Below are positions 26,684 to 36,419 of a stretch of 64,000 bases of DNA, one piece after another. The notes under the pieces are model-generated. The model was not told where the DNA came from and did no database searches. It saw nothing but the letters and a program-made list of their open reading frames with translations. The stretch is from Thiohalocapsa sp. (GTDB taxonomy: Bacteria > Pseudomonadota > Gammaproteobacteria > Chromatiales > Chromatiaceae), in NCBI GenBank assembly GCA_021736785.1, contig JAIPFF010000016.1, positions 1 to 64,000 on the forward strand, written 5' to 3'. Numbering within the stretch: position 1 is the first letter of the stretch; every line of letters starts with the position of its first letter. The translations under genes and the position numbers were made by a program.

Positions 26684-27604
26684 ATGACGATGGCGGAGCG
26701 TGAGGGCCTGATCTGGCACAACGGTAGTACAGTGGACTGGCGCGACGCGCAGACCCACGTGCTGACCCACACCCTGCATTACGGCATGGGGGTTTTCGAG
26801 GGTGTACGCGCCTACAAGACCGACCGGGGCACGGCCATCTTTCGTTTACGCGACCACACCGACCGCCTGTTCAACTCGGCGCATATCCTGGGCATGCAGG
26901 CGCCCTACGACCGCGAGACGATCAACGAGGCGCATCGCATCGCCGTGCGCGAAAATGCCCTCGAGTCCGCCTACATTCGCCCCATGTTCTACTACGGCCC
27001 CGAGGGCATGGGACTGCGTGCGGACAACCTGAACGTCCACTGCATCGTGGCCGCCTGGGACTGGGGCTCCTATCTCGGCGAAGAAAACATGAACGTCGGC
27101 ATCCGGGTGCGGGTGTCGTCGTTCACGCGCCATCACGTCAATGTCACCATGTGCCGGGCCAAGGCCAACGGCAACTACATGAATTCCATGCTGGCGTTGC
27201 AGGAGGCCCTGCGCGACGGCTACGACGAGGCCCTGCTGCTCGACACCAACGGCTACGTGATGGAAGGCAGCGGCGAGAACGTCTTCATCGTTCGCGACGG
27301 GGTGCTCTACACCCCCGATCTCACCTCGGCGCTGGACGGCATCACGCGCCGAACGGTGATGACGCTGGCCCACGAGATCGGCATCGATGTCATCGAGAAG
27401 CGCATCACCCGCGACGAGGTCTATATCGCCGACGAGGCCTTCTTCACCGGCACCGCGGCCGAGGTGACGCCGATCCGCGAGGTGGACGGGCGGCGCATCG
27501 GCAGCGGCAAGCGCGGCCCCATTACCGAACGGCTGCAAAGCCTGTATTTCGACGTGGTGCACGGGCGAAGCGATGCCCATATGGAGTGGCTGACGCTGGT
27601 TTGA
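26684..27604 (+). CDS. ilvE: branched-chain amino acid aminotransferase
   Basis: 306-aa class IV PLP transaminase that makes Leu, Ile and Val from their keto acids. Landmarks: THTLHYGMGVFEGVRAYKT at the N-terminus, the PLP-lysine in CRAKANGNYMNSMLALQEA, GSGENVFIVRDG, and LDGITRRTVMTLA. The ATG at 26684 has GGAG nine bases upstream; the longer reading frame is rejected as Arg-rich spacer. A conserved zinc-ribbon gene follows, an order common in gammaproteobacteria. Confidence 0.95.
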   Translation: MTMAEREGLIWHNGSTVDWRDAQTHVLTHTLHYGMGVFEGVRAYKTDRGTAIFRLRDHTDRLFNSAHILGMQAPYDRETINEAHRIAVRENALESAYIRPMFYYGPEGMGLRADNLNVHCIVAAWDWGSYLGEENMNVGIRVRVSSFTRHHVNVTMCRAKANGNYMNSMLALQEALRDGYDEALLLDTNGYVMEGSGENVFIVRDGVLYTPDLTSALDGITRRTVMTLAHEIGIDVIEKRITRDEVYIADEAFFTGTAAEVTPIREVDGRRIGSGKRGPITERLQSLYFDVVHGRSDAHMEWLTLV

Positions 27605-27727
27605 CACCCGCCTCGGCGCGGTCTCCGGCACATGCGCCCGATGCGGGAGCCGGAACATCCGCCGACTAGGTATCCGACGCGCACACCGCGCCGCGTGCGC
27701 AGCACGTCATTCGAGGATTCGACACAA

Positions 27728-27955
27728 ATGGCTACGAGCATGACCGATTCGGCACTGGACACTTCCAATGTCCAGCCGCCCACCCCCTCGACCGAAGTCA
27801 AGACCGTGACGGCGCAGCAGCTGCCGCTGTCCTGCCCGCTGCCGGAAGACGAGGTCTGGAACATGCACCCGCGCGTCTATCTGCCCATCGAGGACGACCC
27901 GAACGGCGAGGCCGTTTGCCCTTATTGCGGCGCCCACTACCGGCTGCAGCGCTGA
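27728..27955 (+). CDS. zinc-finger (CHCC) domain protein
   Basis: 75 aa. After a disordered Ser/Thr/Pro-rich start, the C-terminal half has the zf-CHCC pattern: LSCPLPEDEVWNMHPRVYLPI, then EAVCPYCGAHYRL. The Cys-His-Cys-Cys set fits the NDUFS6-like zinc ribbon. It commonly accompanies ilvE in gammaproteobacteria, and its function there is unknown. Confidence 0.85.
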   Translation: MATSMTDSALDTSNVQPPTPSTEVKTVTAQQLPLSCPLPEDEVWNMHPRVYLPIEDDPNGEAVCPYCGAHYRLQR

Positions 27956-28061
27956 CGGCCCCCGCCATCGGCGGCGGGCGCCGCGCGGCACGCGCGGCCC
28001 CGCCAGCACGGGGCCGGCCGAGCGGCGGCTCGCCGAGCGGCCCGCCCGCGGCGCACGAGCG

Positions 28062-29423
28062 ATGAGCGAGCACCCGCCCATGCCGGATACCTTCGACGAC
28101 TTCCTGCTCCCCGAGGCGCTGCTGCGCGGCGTCGCCAAGGCCGGCTTCCGGACGCCGACACCGGTGCAGCGTCTGGTGATACCGCCCGCCATGGAGGGCG
28201 CCGACCTGCTGGTATCTGCCGTCACGGGCTCGGGCAAGACCGCCGCCTTTTTGCTGCCGATCATGCAGCGGCTGCTGGACAGCCCGTCGCCGCGCAGCGC
28301 CACCCGCGCGCTGGTGCTGGTACCGACGCGAGAGCTCGCACACCAGGTGCAGGCCGACTTCATGCGCCTGGGCAGTTATACCCGGCTCGGCGCCGGCGTC
28401 ATCATCGGCGGCGAGCCGCGCTCGCATCAGATCGCCACCCTGCGCCGCAACCCGGAACTGCTGGTCGCAACGCCGGGCCGTCTACTGGAGCACATCGAGA
28501 CCGGCGAAGCGGAGCTCGGCGATCTCGAATGCCTGGTGCTCGACGAGGCCGACCGAATGCTCGACATGGGCTTCGCCGACGAAGTCCTCGCCATCATCGG
28601 CACCTGCAGGCCGGAGCGCCAGTCCATGCTGTTCTCGGCGACGCTGCAGCAGCGCGGACTCGAGGCCATCAGCGATCTCCTGCTGAACGAGCCGCGCACG
28701 CTGATCGCCGACCCGGTGCGCGAGCAGCATCCCGACATCACCCACCAGTTGCTGCTCAGCGACGAGCCCGAGCACAAGCGGCGCCAGCTCTCCTGGCTGC
28801 TGCAACACGAGCCCTTCGACAAGGCGCTGGTGTTCGTTAATACGCGCGAGCGCGCCGCCGCCCTCGGCCCGGCGCTGCAGGCCGAGGGCGTGCGCTGCGC
28901 GGTCCTGCACGGGGAGATGGATCAACGCGAGCGCAAGCGGGTCATGGATCTGTTTCGCCGCGGCGACGTGCGCGTGCTGATCGCCACCGACGTGGCCGCC
29001 CGCGGCCTCGATATCGCCGGGATGCAGTTGGTGATCAACGCGGACGTACCGCGCAACGGCGATGAGTATCTGCACCGTACCGGGCGCACCGGGCGCGCCG
29101 GCGCGCCCGGGACCGCCGTCACGCTGGTGTCGGCGCCGGAATACGGGCGCATGGACAGCATTCGTCACTACCTGCGCTTGGATCTGCAGGCACGGCGGAT
29201 CGCAGGCATGGAAGCGCGTTTCCGCGGCGAGCCCAAGCGCGGCAAGCCATCGAAGAAGGCCAAGACCGCCGGAAAACACACCGAAAAAGCACAAGCAAAG
29301 CCCAAACAGCGCCTGCGCGATCGGAAAAATATCGGCAAGCGGCGCCAACCTTCGACAGGAAGCGACGCGGGCGCCGGGCAAGGTGTCGATGCAGGCTTCG
29401 AGCCACCGAAGCGCAAAGGGTGA
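28062..29423 (+). CDS. srmB: SrmB-like DEAD-box RNA helicase
   Basis: 453 aa. All DEAD-box motifs are present: TPVQ with the Q motif, AVTGSGKTAA (I), PTRELA (Ia), LDEADRMLDMGF (II), SAT (III), ATDVAARGLDI (V) and HRTGRTGRAG (VI). The Lys-rich C-terminal tail contains RDRKNIGKRRQPS, very like the tail of E. coli SrmB, which acts early in 50S ribosome assembly. The start is ATG 28062 or ATG 28080; no strong ribosome site discriminates. The upstream 100 bp is extremely GC-rich. Confidence 0.87.
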   Translation: MSEHPPMPDTFDDFLLPEALLRGVAKAGFRTPTPVQRLVIPPAMEGADLLVSAVTGSGKTAAFLLPIMQRLLDSPSPRSATRALVLVPTRELAHQVQADFMRLGSYTRLGAGVIIGGEPRSHQIATLRRNPELLVATPGRLLEHIETGEAELGDLECLVLDEADRMLDMGFADEVLAIIGTCRPERQSMLFSATLQQRGLEAISDLLLNEPRTLIADPVREQHPDITHQLLLSDEPEHKRRQLSWLLQHEPFDKALVFVNTRERAAALGPALQAEGVRCAVLHGEMDQRERKRVMDLFRRGDVRVLIATDVAARGLDIAGMQLVINADVPRNGDEYLHRTGRTGRAGAPGTAVTLVSAPEYGRMDSIRHYLRLDLQARRIAGMEARFRGEPKRGKPSKKAKTAGKHTEKAQAKPKQRLRDRKNIGKRRQPSTGSDAGAGQGVDAGFEPPKRKG

Positions 29424-29544
29424 CGAGGCTCGCCGGTAACCGCGACGGCATCGACGAGGCGTACGGAAAAGGGCAGGCCTCGGACGCCGGGAGAGAGCGC
29501 CGAGGCGCCGGGACACCATGACCCGCCGAGAACAGGAGAAACGC

Positions 29545-30273
29545 ATGCGCGGCACCGACTTCCCCGCTTCACGACGCGCCCTCGCACTGCTTGTGCCGTC
29601 ACTGGCGGCCTTGGTGGCGGTCGGCTGCTCGACACCGCCGCAGGCACCCGCCGGGGCGGCGCAGCGGTTCGCGCAGCCGCTGCAAGGCGAATCGGACGAG
29701 CTCGGCGTGGCACTGACGGGCGTGCTCGCGGCCGGCCATCCGCAAACACTGGTGCGCGATCCGGGCTGGCGGGAATATCTGCTGAAAATAGATAACCGCG
29801 CCGATGCGCCGGTGGTCATCCACACCGTCAAACTGCTCAACCGCGAAGGCCGTTATCTCGATTCGGCGGCAAACTACGCGGAGATCCACGCCCCGCCGGA
29901 CACGACCGAGCGCGTTGCAACCGGTATCGCGAAGAGCACGGCCGGTGTGGTTGCCGGTCAGCTGGTGCCGTTCGGCGGCTACTTCGTCAGCGTGGTCTCG
30001 ACCACTGCATCGGCGGTGGGCGCGCAATCGACGGGCAATGCCCGGCAGGACTTCGTGATTCGAAAACTGAAGGCCGTGGAATTGGAGCCCGGCGGGCGCG
30101 TCTCGGGCAGCGCATTCCTGCCCAACATCCTCGACCCCGACAGCCTGGTCGTCGACTACAGCAAAGGCGCACAGAGCGGGCGCCTGCGCATCCAGCTGCC
30201 GCCCCCGGGCACGGTCCAGGACGGCCGCCAGTCCGCGCGCGCAGTCCCGGCATCCCGACAAAGCGCGTCTTAA
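29545..30273 (+). CDS. lipoprotein, unknown function
   Basis: 242 aa. A signal sequence ending LAALVAVGC is a good lipobox, so an outer- or inner-membrane lipoprotein is expected. The mature part has a strand-rich domain (YLLKIDNRADAPVVIHTVKLLN), a Gly-rich hydrophobic stretch at about 145-170, and GSAFLPNILDPDSLVVDY. AGGAG six bases before ATG 29545 decides the start over ATG 29518. No family recognised. Confidence 0.75.
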   Translation: MRGTDFPASRRALALLVPSLAALVAVGCSTPPQAPAGAAQRFAQPLQGESDELGVALTGVLAAGHPQTLVRDPGWREYLLKIDNRADAPVVIHTVKLLNREGRYLDSAANYAEIHAPPDTTERVATGIAKSTAGVVAGQLVPFGGYFVSVVSTTASAVGAQSTGNARQDFVIRKLKAVELEPGGRVSGSAFLPNILDPDSLVVDYSKGAQSGRLRIQLPPPGTVQDGRQSARAVPASRQSAS

Positions 30274-30347
30274 GAACGGGCCCGCTGCAGGGTTGCCGGC
30301 GCGCACGCAAGCCCGGACGCGCCTTCACCGCAATCAGGCGCTGCGCT

Positions 30348-32660
30348 TCAGGCGATCTTGCCGAGCAGCAGCATGGACCTCAGCTCTTCCGCGCTGACCG
30401 GCTTGCCGTACAAATAGCCCTGCCCCATGTCGCAGCCGTATTCCAGCAGCCGGTCCCGCTGCGCCGACGTCTCGACCCCTTCGGCGATCACCTGCAGTCC
30501 CAGGTGGTGAGAGAGATTAATGATGGTCGAGACCATCAGCGCATCGTCGTCGTTCGCCACGAGGTTGCGGATCACGCCGAGATCGATCTTGAGCTTGTCG
30601 AAACGGAAGCGGCGCAGATAGCACAGCGACGAGTAGCCGGACCCGAAATCGTCCATGACGACGCTCACGCCCATCGCGTGCAGGGCGTCCAGCGCCTGCG
30701 CGGCCTCCTTCGGCGCACGCATCAGCGATGATTCCGTCATCTCCAACTCCAGCCGGGACGCCGGCCACTCGGCATCTTTCAGAATGCGCTGCACGGCAGC
30801 CGGAAAACCTCCCGTCAGCTGTATCGGAGAGACGTTGACGGACAAAAAGAGATCGCCGCCGGACCCGGCCCAGCGCGACACTTCCCGACAGGCGCGGCGC
30901 AGCAGATCAAGACCGAGGCGGTGAATCGCGCCGGTCTCTTCGGCGATCGGAATGAACACCCCCGGAGCGACCTCGCCGAGCTCGGGATCCCGCCATCGGC
31001 ACAGCGCCTCGAAGCCGCGCAGCCGCCCGTCCTCGAGGGACACCTGCGGCTGGAATGCGATCTCCACCCGGCCGGCCTCGATGGCCTCGCCCAGGCGGGC
31101 TTCCATCTCGAGGCGGCGGTGGATCGTCTCGCCGAGGTCCTTCGAATAAACGCAGTAGCGTCCGGCGCCTCTGTCCTTTGCGGCGTACATCGCTGCATCG
31201 GCACAGCTCAAGAGCTCCCCCTTGGTCGCGGCATCGGCGGGATAGAAGGCGATGCCGATGCTGGCACCGACGACGACGGTCGCGCCCGACCTCAGATGAT
31301 AGGGTCTGGAGATGCGCGCGATGAGCGCCTCGGCCAGCCGGGCAGCCCCCTGTTGGCTCACGCATTGCTCGAGCAGCACCGTGAACTCGTCGCCGCTGCG
31401 ACGGGAGACGGCGTCGGAGCGGCGCACGCGTCCGGTGATCCGCTCCGCCACCTCTACCAGCAGGCCGTCTCCGGCCTCGTGGCCGAGCGTGTCGTTGATC
31501 GTTTTGAAACGGTCGAGATCGATAAACAGCAGCGCCAGGATGCCGCCGTTGCGCTCGGCCCGCCGCAGCGCCTGCTCCAGGTTTTCTTCGAACAGGGCGC
31601 GGTTCATCAGCCCGGTGAGCGGATCGAAATAGGCCAACTGCTCGAGCTGCTCGGTGGCGTCGCGATGGGCGGCGAGGGACGCGCGCAACGCATCGCCCAG
31701 GACCGAAATCTCGTCGCCGCGGTCATCCTCGGGGATATCCTCCGGCCCGCAGCCGGGGTTGGAGACGATGATGTCCGCCAGCCGCTCCAGGCGGCGGCTC
31801 ACGGGTTTGGCCGCAAGGCCGGCGAGCCACCACACCACGCCCGCCAGCACGGCCGAGACCAACAGCAGCACGACAGCGCGGGCGATCAGGCCGGACAGCC
31901 AGGGATTGGTCGTCGAATGGACCTCTAGCGTCAGGTCGTACATCTGCCCGAGCGCCGGATGCCGGATGCGGTAAGTGGACGGCGCGTAGGAAGGCGCCGC
32001 CGGATTGCCGCTCAGCACGCGGGCCGCATTCGCGCCCCGCAGAACAACGCGCCTGCCGACCAATTCACCGGAGACATCGCCTGCGATCATCTCCCGCGGG
32101 TCGGCCGCCCCCAGCAGGACGCCGATCACGTCCTGGGTATACGGAAATATCACGGGCATGGCAGTCCAGAAGCGCCCGGCAGCGCTGTCCGAGAGCCCGG
32201 TTGCCGGGCTCCCCGACGCCAGCACGTCATCCAACAGCGACGCCACGTCGTCACCGGCGCCGGCCACCAGCGTATCGTCCCCGGCAACAAAGCGGCCGCG
32301 GTAGTCCAGCAGCGCGAGACGGTGATTGCCGGTGGTGGCGTTGCGCTCCTCGAGGAACGGCTTCAGGTAGACATCTCGGCCGCGCGAATCCGTAAGCGCC
32401 GTCCAGACGAGGGAGCTATGGGCGAGTTGATCGATCTCGTCGACACCGGAAGCCAGAGAAGAGCTGATTTGCGCACCGATGACCCGCGCCGCGGTCTCGT
32501 TCGCCTCGCGTGCGCCACGCGGCAGGTCGTAGAGAGCGATCAGCAGTTCCGCGACAACGATGGCCGCGGCCACAAGCATGGCGACGCCGAACGCCGCCTG
32601 GCGAATCCGTCGCTTGAGTCCGCTGCCGCCGGACGCGCGCCTGACATCCCGTTCCGCCAC
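30348..32660 (-). CDS. membrane GGDEF-EAL protein with periplasmic sensor domain
   Basis: 770 aa, a c-di-GMP enzyme. Order: membrane helix at about 22-44, periplasmic CHASE4/Cache-like domain to about 255, second helix (VVLLLVSAVLAGVVWWLAGL), HAMP-like segment, GGDEF domain, EAL domain. The cyclase site is SGDEF instead of GGDEF, with an intact RxxD inhibitory site (RRSD) five residues before it. The phosphodiesterase motifs FEALCRW, DDFGSGYSSL, KID and EGVET are intact. The start is GTG 32660 with GAGGC upstream. The gene begins 15 bp after the stop of a periplasmic binding protein, with no permease nearby, which suggests ligand-controlled c-di-GMP signalling. Confidence 0.9.
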   Translation of the reverse strand: MAERDVRRASGGSGLKRRIRQAAFGVAMLVAAAIVVAELLIALYDLPRGAREANETAARVIGAQISSSLASGVDEIDQLAHSSLVWTALTDSRGRDVYLKPFLEERNATTGNHRLALLDYRGRFVAGDDTLVAGAGDDVASLLDDVLASGSPATGLSDSAAGRFWTAMPVIFPYTQDVIGVLLGAADPREMIAGDVSGELVGRRVVLRGANAARVLSGNPAAPSYAPSTYRIRHPALGQMYDLTLEVHSTTNPWLSGLIARAVVLLLVSAVLAGVVWWLAGLAAKPVSRRLERLADIIVSNPGCGPEDIPEDDRGDEISVLGDALRASLAAHRDATEQLEQLAYFDPLTGLMNRALFEENLEQALRRAERNGGILALLFIDLDRFKTINDTLGHEAGDGLLVEVAERITGRVRRSDAVSRRSGDEFTVLLEQCVSQQGAARLAEALIARISRPYHLRSGATVVVGASIGIAFYPADAATKGELLSCADAAMYAAKDRGAGRYCVYSKDLGETIHRRLEMEARLGEAIEAGRVEIAFQPQVSLEDGRLRGFEALCRWRDPELGEVAPGVFIPIAEETGAIHRLGLDLLRRACREVSRWAGSGGDLFLSVNVSPIQLTGGFPAAVQRILKDAEWPASRLELEMTESSLMRAPKEAAQALDALHAMGVSVVMDDFGSGYSSLCYLRRFRFDKLKIDLGVIRNLVANDDDALMVSTIINLSHHLGLQVIAEGVETSAQRDRLLEYGCDMGQGYLYGKPVSAEELRSMLLLGKIA

Positions 32661-32675
32661 GACATGCTGCCTCGT

Positions 32676-33923
32676 TCAGTCCTCGATCGGAATCAGCCGG
32701 TCGTCCGCGGTATAACGTGCCATCGACACGTCTTCCGGCGACAGCGCATCGTGGCGTTGGGGCGTGAATGGCCGCTCATAGAACTTGACCAGGCCTTGAT
32801 AGGGACCGAGCCGCTCCAGAGCGTCGCGCACGGCCGCGCGGTCCGTGCTGCCGGCCCCGTCGATCGCACGCGCGAGCAAGTGCATCAGGTCGTAGGCGTG
32901 CGCGACACCGACGGGGCTCTTGATGGACTCGGCATCGGCGATGCCGTACCGGGCACGCAAGGCTTGGAGCACGCGCTCTGCCACCGGGTCGGTGCGTCCT
33001 ATGAAACTGTAGGTCTGGACCACCGAAAAGTCGATCTCCTGCAGCGCCTTTCCGGCCAGCGCGGCGAAATCGCCGCCGGTGACGCCCCAGTGGGCGACCA
33101 CCGGCAAGCGCTCCCGCGCAGGCAGCCCGGCGATCTCGCGCACCAGCAGCGATCCTTCGGCCTCGTTGGCCACCAGCACGATGGTGTCGGCGCCCTTGAG
33201 CAGCAAGCTCCGGTACGGCTCGAGCAGTGAGCGGTCGCCCCAGTTGTACCAGCGCTCGCCGATCACGCCGACGCCGGCCGGTGCGGCGGCGCGGCGGATC
33301 GCGACTTGATTGCTTCGGCCCCAGGCGGTATTCGGCAGCAGAAGACCGATGCGCCGGGCACCGTACTCCTGCTTCGCGAAGCGCAACATAACGGGGGCAG
33401 CCCACGAATCCTTCAGGGACAGGCGGAATGTGTAGCTGGGTCGATAACCATGGTCGGTGATAACATCGGCCGCGCCCCACGGGTTCATCAACGGGATGCC
33501 CAGTTCGTGCGCTACCGGCAGCGATTCCACATAGATCGGGCTGAACTTGCCGCCGAAGACCGCGACCAGATCCGGCAGCGCTGCGAGCTCGCGCAGATTG
33601 TCGATGCCGCGCGCGGTGATCGACCGGTTGTCGCGGGTCCCGAGCTCGGGCGGGCGGCCCCCGAGCACCCCGCCGGCGGCGTTGATTTCGCCGATGGCGA
33701 TCTCTATCCCTTGCTGCACCGCTTGGGCCGATGTGCTTGTCCTGTGGCCGAACTCGGCGTCGAGCCCGATCAACACGGGCGCCCGCTCGATGTCGGCAGC
33801 GAGACCGGCGCCCATCACTAGTGCGCAGGCGCAGGCCAGCACCAACGCCACGACGGACACGCCCGAGCGTACACGCGCTCGCATCGCAGGCATCGGCGGC
33901 GCAGGCTTGGTGAGATGAGACAT
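32676..33923 (-). CDS. periplasmic ligand-binding protein (LivJ-like, Peripla_BP_6)
   Basis: 415 aa with a signal peptide (VVALVLACACALVMGAGLAAD). A type I periplasmic-binding fold follows: VLIGLDAEFGHRTSTSAQAVQQGIEIAIGEINAAGGVLGG at the start, VAVFGGKFSPIYVE, GIPLMNPWGAADVIT and GVAHAYDLMHLL. This is the branched-chain amino-acid/amide binding-protein family. GGAG precedes ATG 33923. There is no ABC permease or ATPase in the window; it is the first gene of an operon with the GGDEF-EAL membrane protein, so a sensory rather than transport role is likely (inference). Confidence 0.88.
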   Translation of the reverse strand: MSHLTKPAPPMPAMRARVRSGVSVVALVLACACALVMGAGLAADIERAPVLIGLDAEFGHRTSTSAQAVQQGIEIAIGEINAAGGVLGGRPPELGTRDNRSITARGIDNLRELAALPDLVAVFGGKFSPIYVESLPVAHELGIPLMNPWGAADVITDHGYRPSYTFRLSLKDSWAAPVMLRFAKQEYGARRIGLLLPNTAWGRSNQVAIRRAAAPAGVGVIGERWYNWGDRSLLEPYRSLLLKGADTIVLVANEAEGSLLVREIAGLPARERLPVVAHWGVTGGDFAALAGKALQEIDFSVVQTYSFIGRTDPVAERVLQALRARYGIADAESIKSPVGVAHAYDLMHLLARAIDGAGSTDRAAVRDALERLGPYQGLVKFYERPFTPQRHDALSPEDVSMARYTADDRLIPIED

Positions 33924-34204
33924 AGATACAACTCCGCCGCAGACGGGCTCGATATTGATCGTCGGCCGGATGCTCGGCATCAGCGCCGTATCCCGCACTC
34001 AGGCAAATTCGTCGTATTCTCGCCGCCCGTTGCCGGCACCACAAACCGGGAATCGGCGCGCAATACCCGTATCGAATCCGATCGGACGTGCCGGCTCTTT
34101 CGTCACCGGTCTTTGCATCATACGCGTGCCGGGGGCCGGCGCACCTGCACGGACTCGGGGCGCGGCCCGATCGAACACGTTAAGACGCCGAAGGCGGCAG
34201 GGTA

Positions 34205-36214
34205 ATGGCTGATCCACTACCCGGCATCGTGCGGGCGGGCCGAGCCGTTTGCGGCACACTGGAGCAGGCCGAGCGTCGCGAATGGTGGCTCTCGAACGGA
34301 CGCGGAGCCTATGCCGCCGGAACCATCGCCGGCACCTTGACGCGACGCTATCACGGGCTGCTGACCGCGGTGACCCGCCCGCCGCTCGGGCGAGCGCTGC
34401 TGCTCGCCAAAGCGGATGCGACAGTTCACGACGGCGACACCCGCATCCCGTTGTTCGCAAACCGCTGGACCAGCGGCGCCGTGGCCCCGGGCGGACACGT
34501 GGACATCGAGTCGTTTCGGCTCGACGGCCGGATGCCGATGTGGGTGTTCGCGCGCGGCGCACTGCGCATCGAGCAACGCATCTGGCTCGAGCCCGGTATC
34601 GACCGCGTTTACGTGGCCTGGCGCCTGCTGGCCGGCAGCGCGGCCGGTCCCGCACCGCGACTGGATGTCGCATTGCTGGTGAACTGTCGCGACCATCACT
34701 CGGTGAGCGCCTCGGGCGCGCTCGCGCCACGGCTCCATGCCGAACGGGACAGACTCGGCGTACATCATCCGCAGGGCGCCGTCGTTGTGATCCGCGCGCT
34801 GGGCGGCGACATCGCAGTCGACCCCGCCCGGATCGAGCAGTTCGACCTCCCGGCGGAGCGCGAGCGCGGCTTGGAGGATACAGACAATCACTTGCAGGTC
34901 GGGCGCGCGTCGCTCGCGCTGTCCGCGGAGCGCTGGATCGGAATCGCCGCCGGTGTCGATGACGTACCGCCGCTCGACCTCGGTGAGGCCATGCAGCGCC
35001 ACCAGGCCCGCGACCGGGCACTCCTCGCCGTTCCGTGCGGGCGCCGCGGCCCTTTGCACGGCGCACCGGACTGGATTCGGCAACTGGTGCTTGCCGCGGA
35101 TGGCTTCCTCATCGAGCGCTCTCTCGCGGGCGGCACGCGGGGCGCGTCGGTCATCGCCGGTTACCCATGGTTCGGCGACTGGGGCCGCGACAGCATGATC
35201 GCGCTGCCGGGGCTCGCGCTTGCCTGCGGGCGGACCGACTTCGCCCGCCGCATCCTCGACACCTTCGCCGGGCTCGAGGACGGCGGCATGCTCCCAAATG
35301 TGTTTCCGGGCGACGGCGAGAAACCCGCCTACAACACGGTCGACGCGGCGCTCTGGTACATCGAGGCATGGCGTGCCTACGTCGATGTCACCTCCGACTT
35401 CGCCGGCCTCGAGGCCGTATTCCCGGTGCTCGAGCGCATTGTCCGCGGCTACCGCAAAGGCACCCGCTACGGCATCCGCTGCGATCCCGACGACGGTCTG
35501 GTGAGTGCCGGCGAGCCCGGCGTGCAGCTGACGTGGATGGACGCCAAGGCCGGCGACTGGGTGGTCACGCCGCGGCATGGCAAGCCGGTGGAGATCAACG
35601 CCCTCTGGTACAACGCGTTGGTGGCGATGGCCGGGCTCGCGCGCCGGCTCGCACGCGACCCGCAACCCTACGACGCCATGGCCGCCAAGGCCAAGACCGG
35701 TTTCCGTCGATATCTGCGAAACGACGGGCACGGCCTTCTCGACGTCCTCGACGGGCCGAACGGCGACGACAATGCGATCCGCCCGAATCAGCTCCTCGCC
35801 GTCAGCCTGCCGGCGTCGCCGCTGCAGCCGCAAGCGCAGGCACAAGTGGTTGCCGTCTGCGGACGCCTGTTGCTGACTTCCTACGGGCTACGCTCGCTCG
35901 CACCCGGACAGCCGGGCTACCGAAGTCGTTACCTAGGCGATGTGCTGGCCCGCGACGGCGCCTACCATCAAGGCACGGTCTGGGGATGGCTGCTCGGCCA
36001 CTACGCGCTTGCGGAGTACCGACTCACCGGCGACGCGGTACTGGCCCGGAGCCGGCTTGCCCCGATCGCCGATCACCTGAACGACGCTGGGCTCGGCAAT
36101 GTCAGCGAGATCTTCGACGCCGAGGCGCCGCATATGCCGCGCGGCGCCCCGGCCCAAGCCTGGTCGGTCGCCTGCGTGCTGGAGGCCTGGTGGCGCATCG
36201 CCAGCCCGCCCTAG
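34205..36214 (+). CDS. glycogen debranching enzyme (amylo-alpha-1,6-glucosidase type)
   Basis: 669 aa. The N-terminal beta-rich domain begins EWWLSNGRGAYAAGTIAGTLTRRYHGLL. The catalytic (alpha/alpha)6 domain has YPWFGDWGRDSMIALPGL with acidic catalytic candidates, NTVDAALWYIEAW, and TWMDAKAGDWVVTPRHGKPVEINALWYNAL. It matches the archaeal/bacterial GDE_C-type single-function debrancher (GH133) rather than GlgX. No other glycogen gene is nearby. It diverges from the binding-protein gene across a 281-bp spacer. Confidence 0.88.
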   Translation: MADPLPGIVRAGRAVCGTLEQAERREWWLSNGRGAYAAGTIAGTLTRRYHGLLTAVTRPPLGRALLLAKADATVHDGDTRIPLFANRWTSGAVAPGGHVDIESFRLDGRMPMWVFARGALRIEQRIWLEPGIDRVYVAWRLLAGSAAGPAPRLDVALLVNCRDHHSVSASGALAPRLHAERDRLGVHHPQGAVVVIRALGGDIAVDPARIEQFDLPAERERGLEDTDNHLQVGRASLALSAERWIGIAAGVDDVPPLDLGEAMQRHQARDRALLAVPCGRRGPLHGAPDWIRQLVLAADGFLIERSLAGGTRGASVIAGYPWFGDWGRDSMIALPGLALACGRTDFARRILDTFAGLEDGGMLPNVFPGDGEKPAYNTVDAALWYIEAWRAYVDVTSDFAGLEAVFPVLERIVRGYRKGTRYGIRCDPDDGLVSAGEPGVQLTWMDAKAGDWVVTPRHGKPVEINALWYNALVAMAGLARRLARDPQPYDAMAAKAKTGFRRYLRNDGHGLLDVLDGPNGDDNAIRPNQLLAVSLPASPLQPQAQAQVVAVCGRLLLTSYGLRSLAPGQPGYRSRYLGDVLARDGAYHQGTVWGWLLGHYALAEYRLTGDAVLARSRLAPIADHLNDAGLGNVSEIFDAEAPHMPRGAPAQAWSVACVLEAWWRIASPP

Positions 36215-36419
36215 GCGATCCGAGCGCATTCGCGGCACCACATCCGGCAGCGCGGCCGGACGCGCTGCAGGTCTTTGCGCGCTGACTCCGGTGCGCCCAG
36301 CCGCGCGTCGGCATTGGCGACACTCATGCTCGGCCATTACGCGCCCGGCTTGCATTGTGCCGGTCGATGCGGCATTTCTTTGCCAGACAATGCGCTTACC
36401 GACAACAAGGCTCTTCCCG

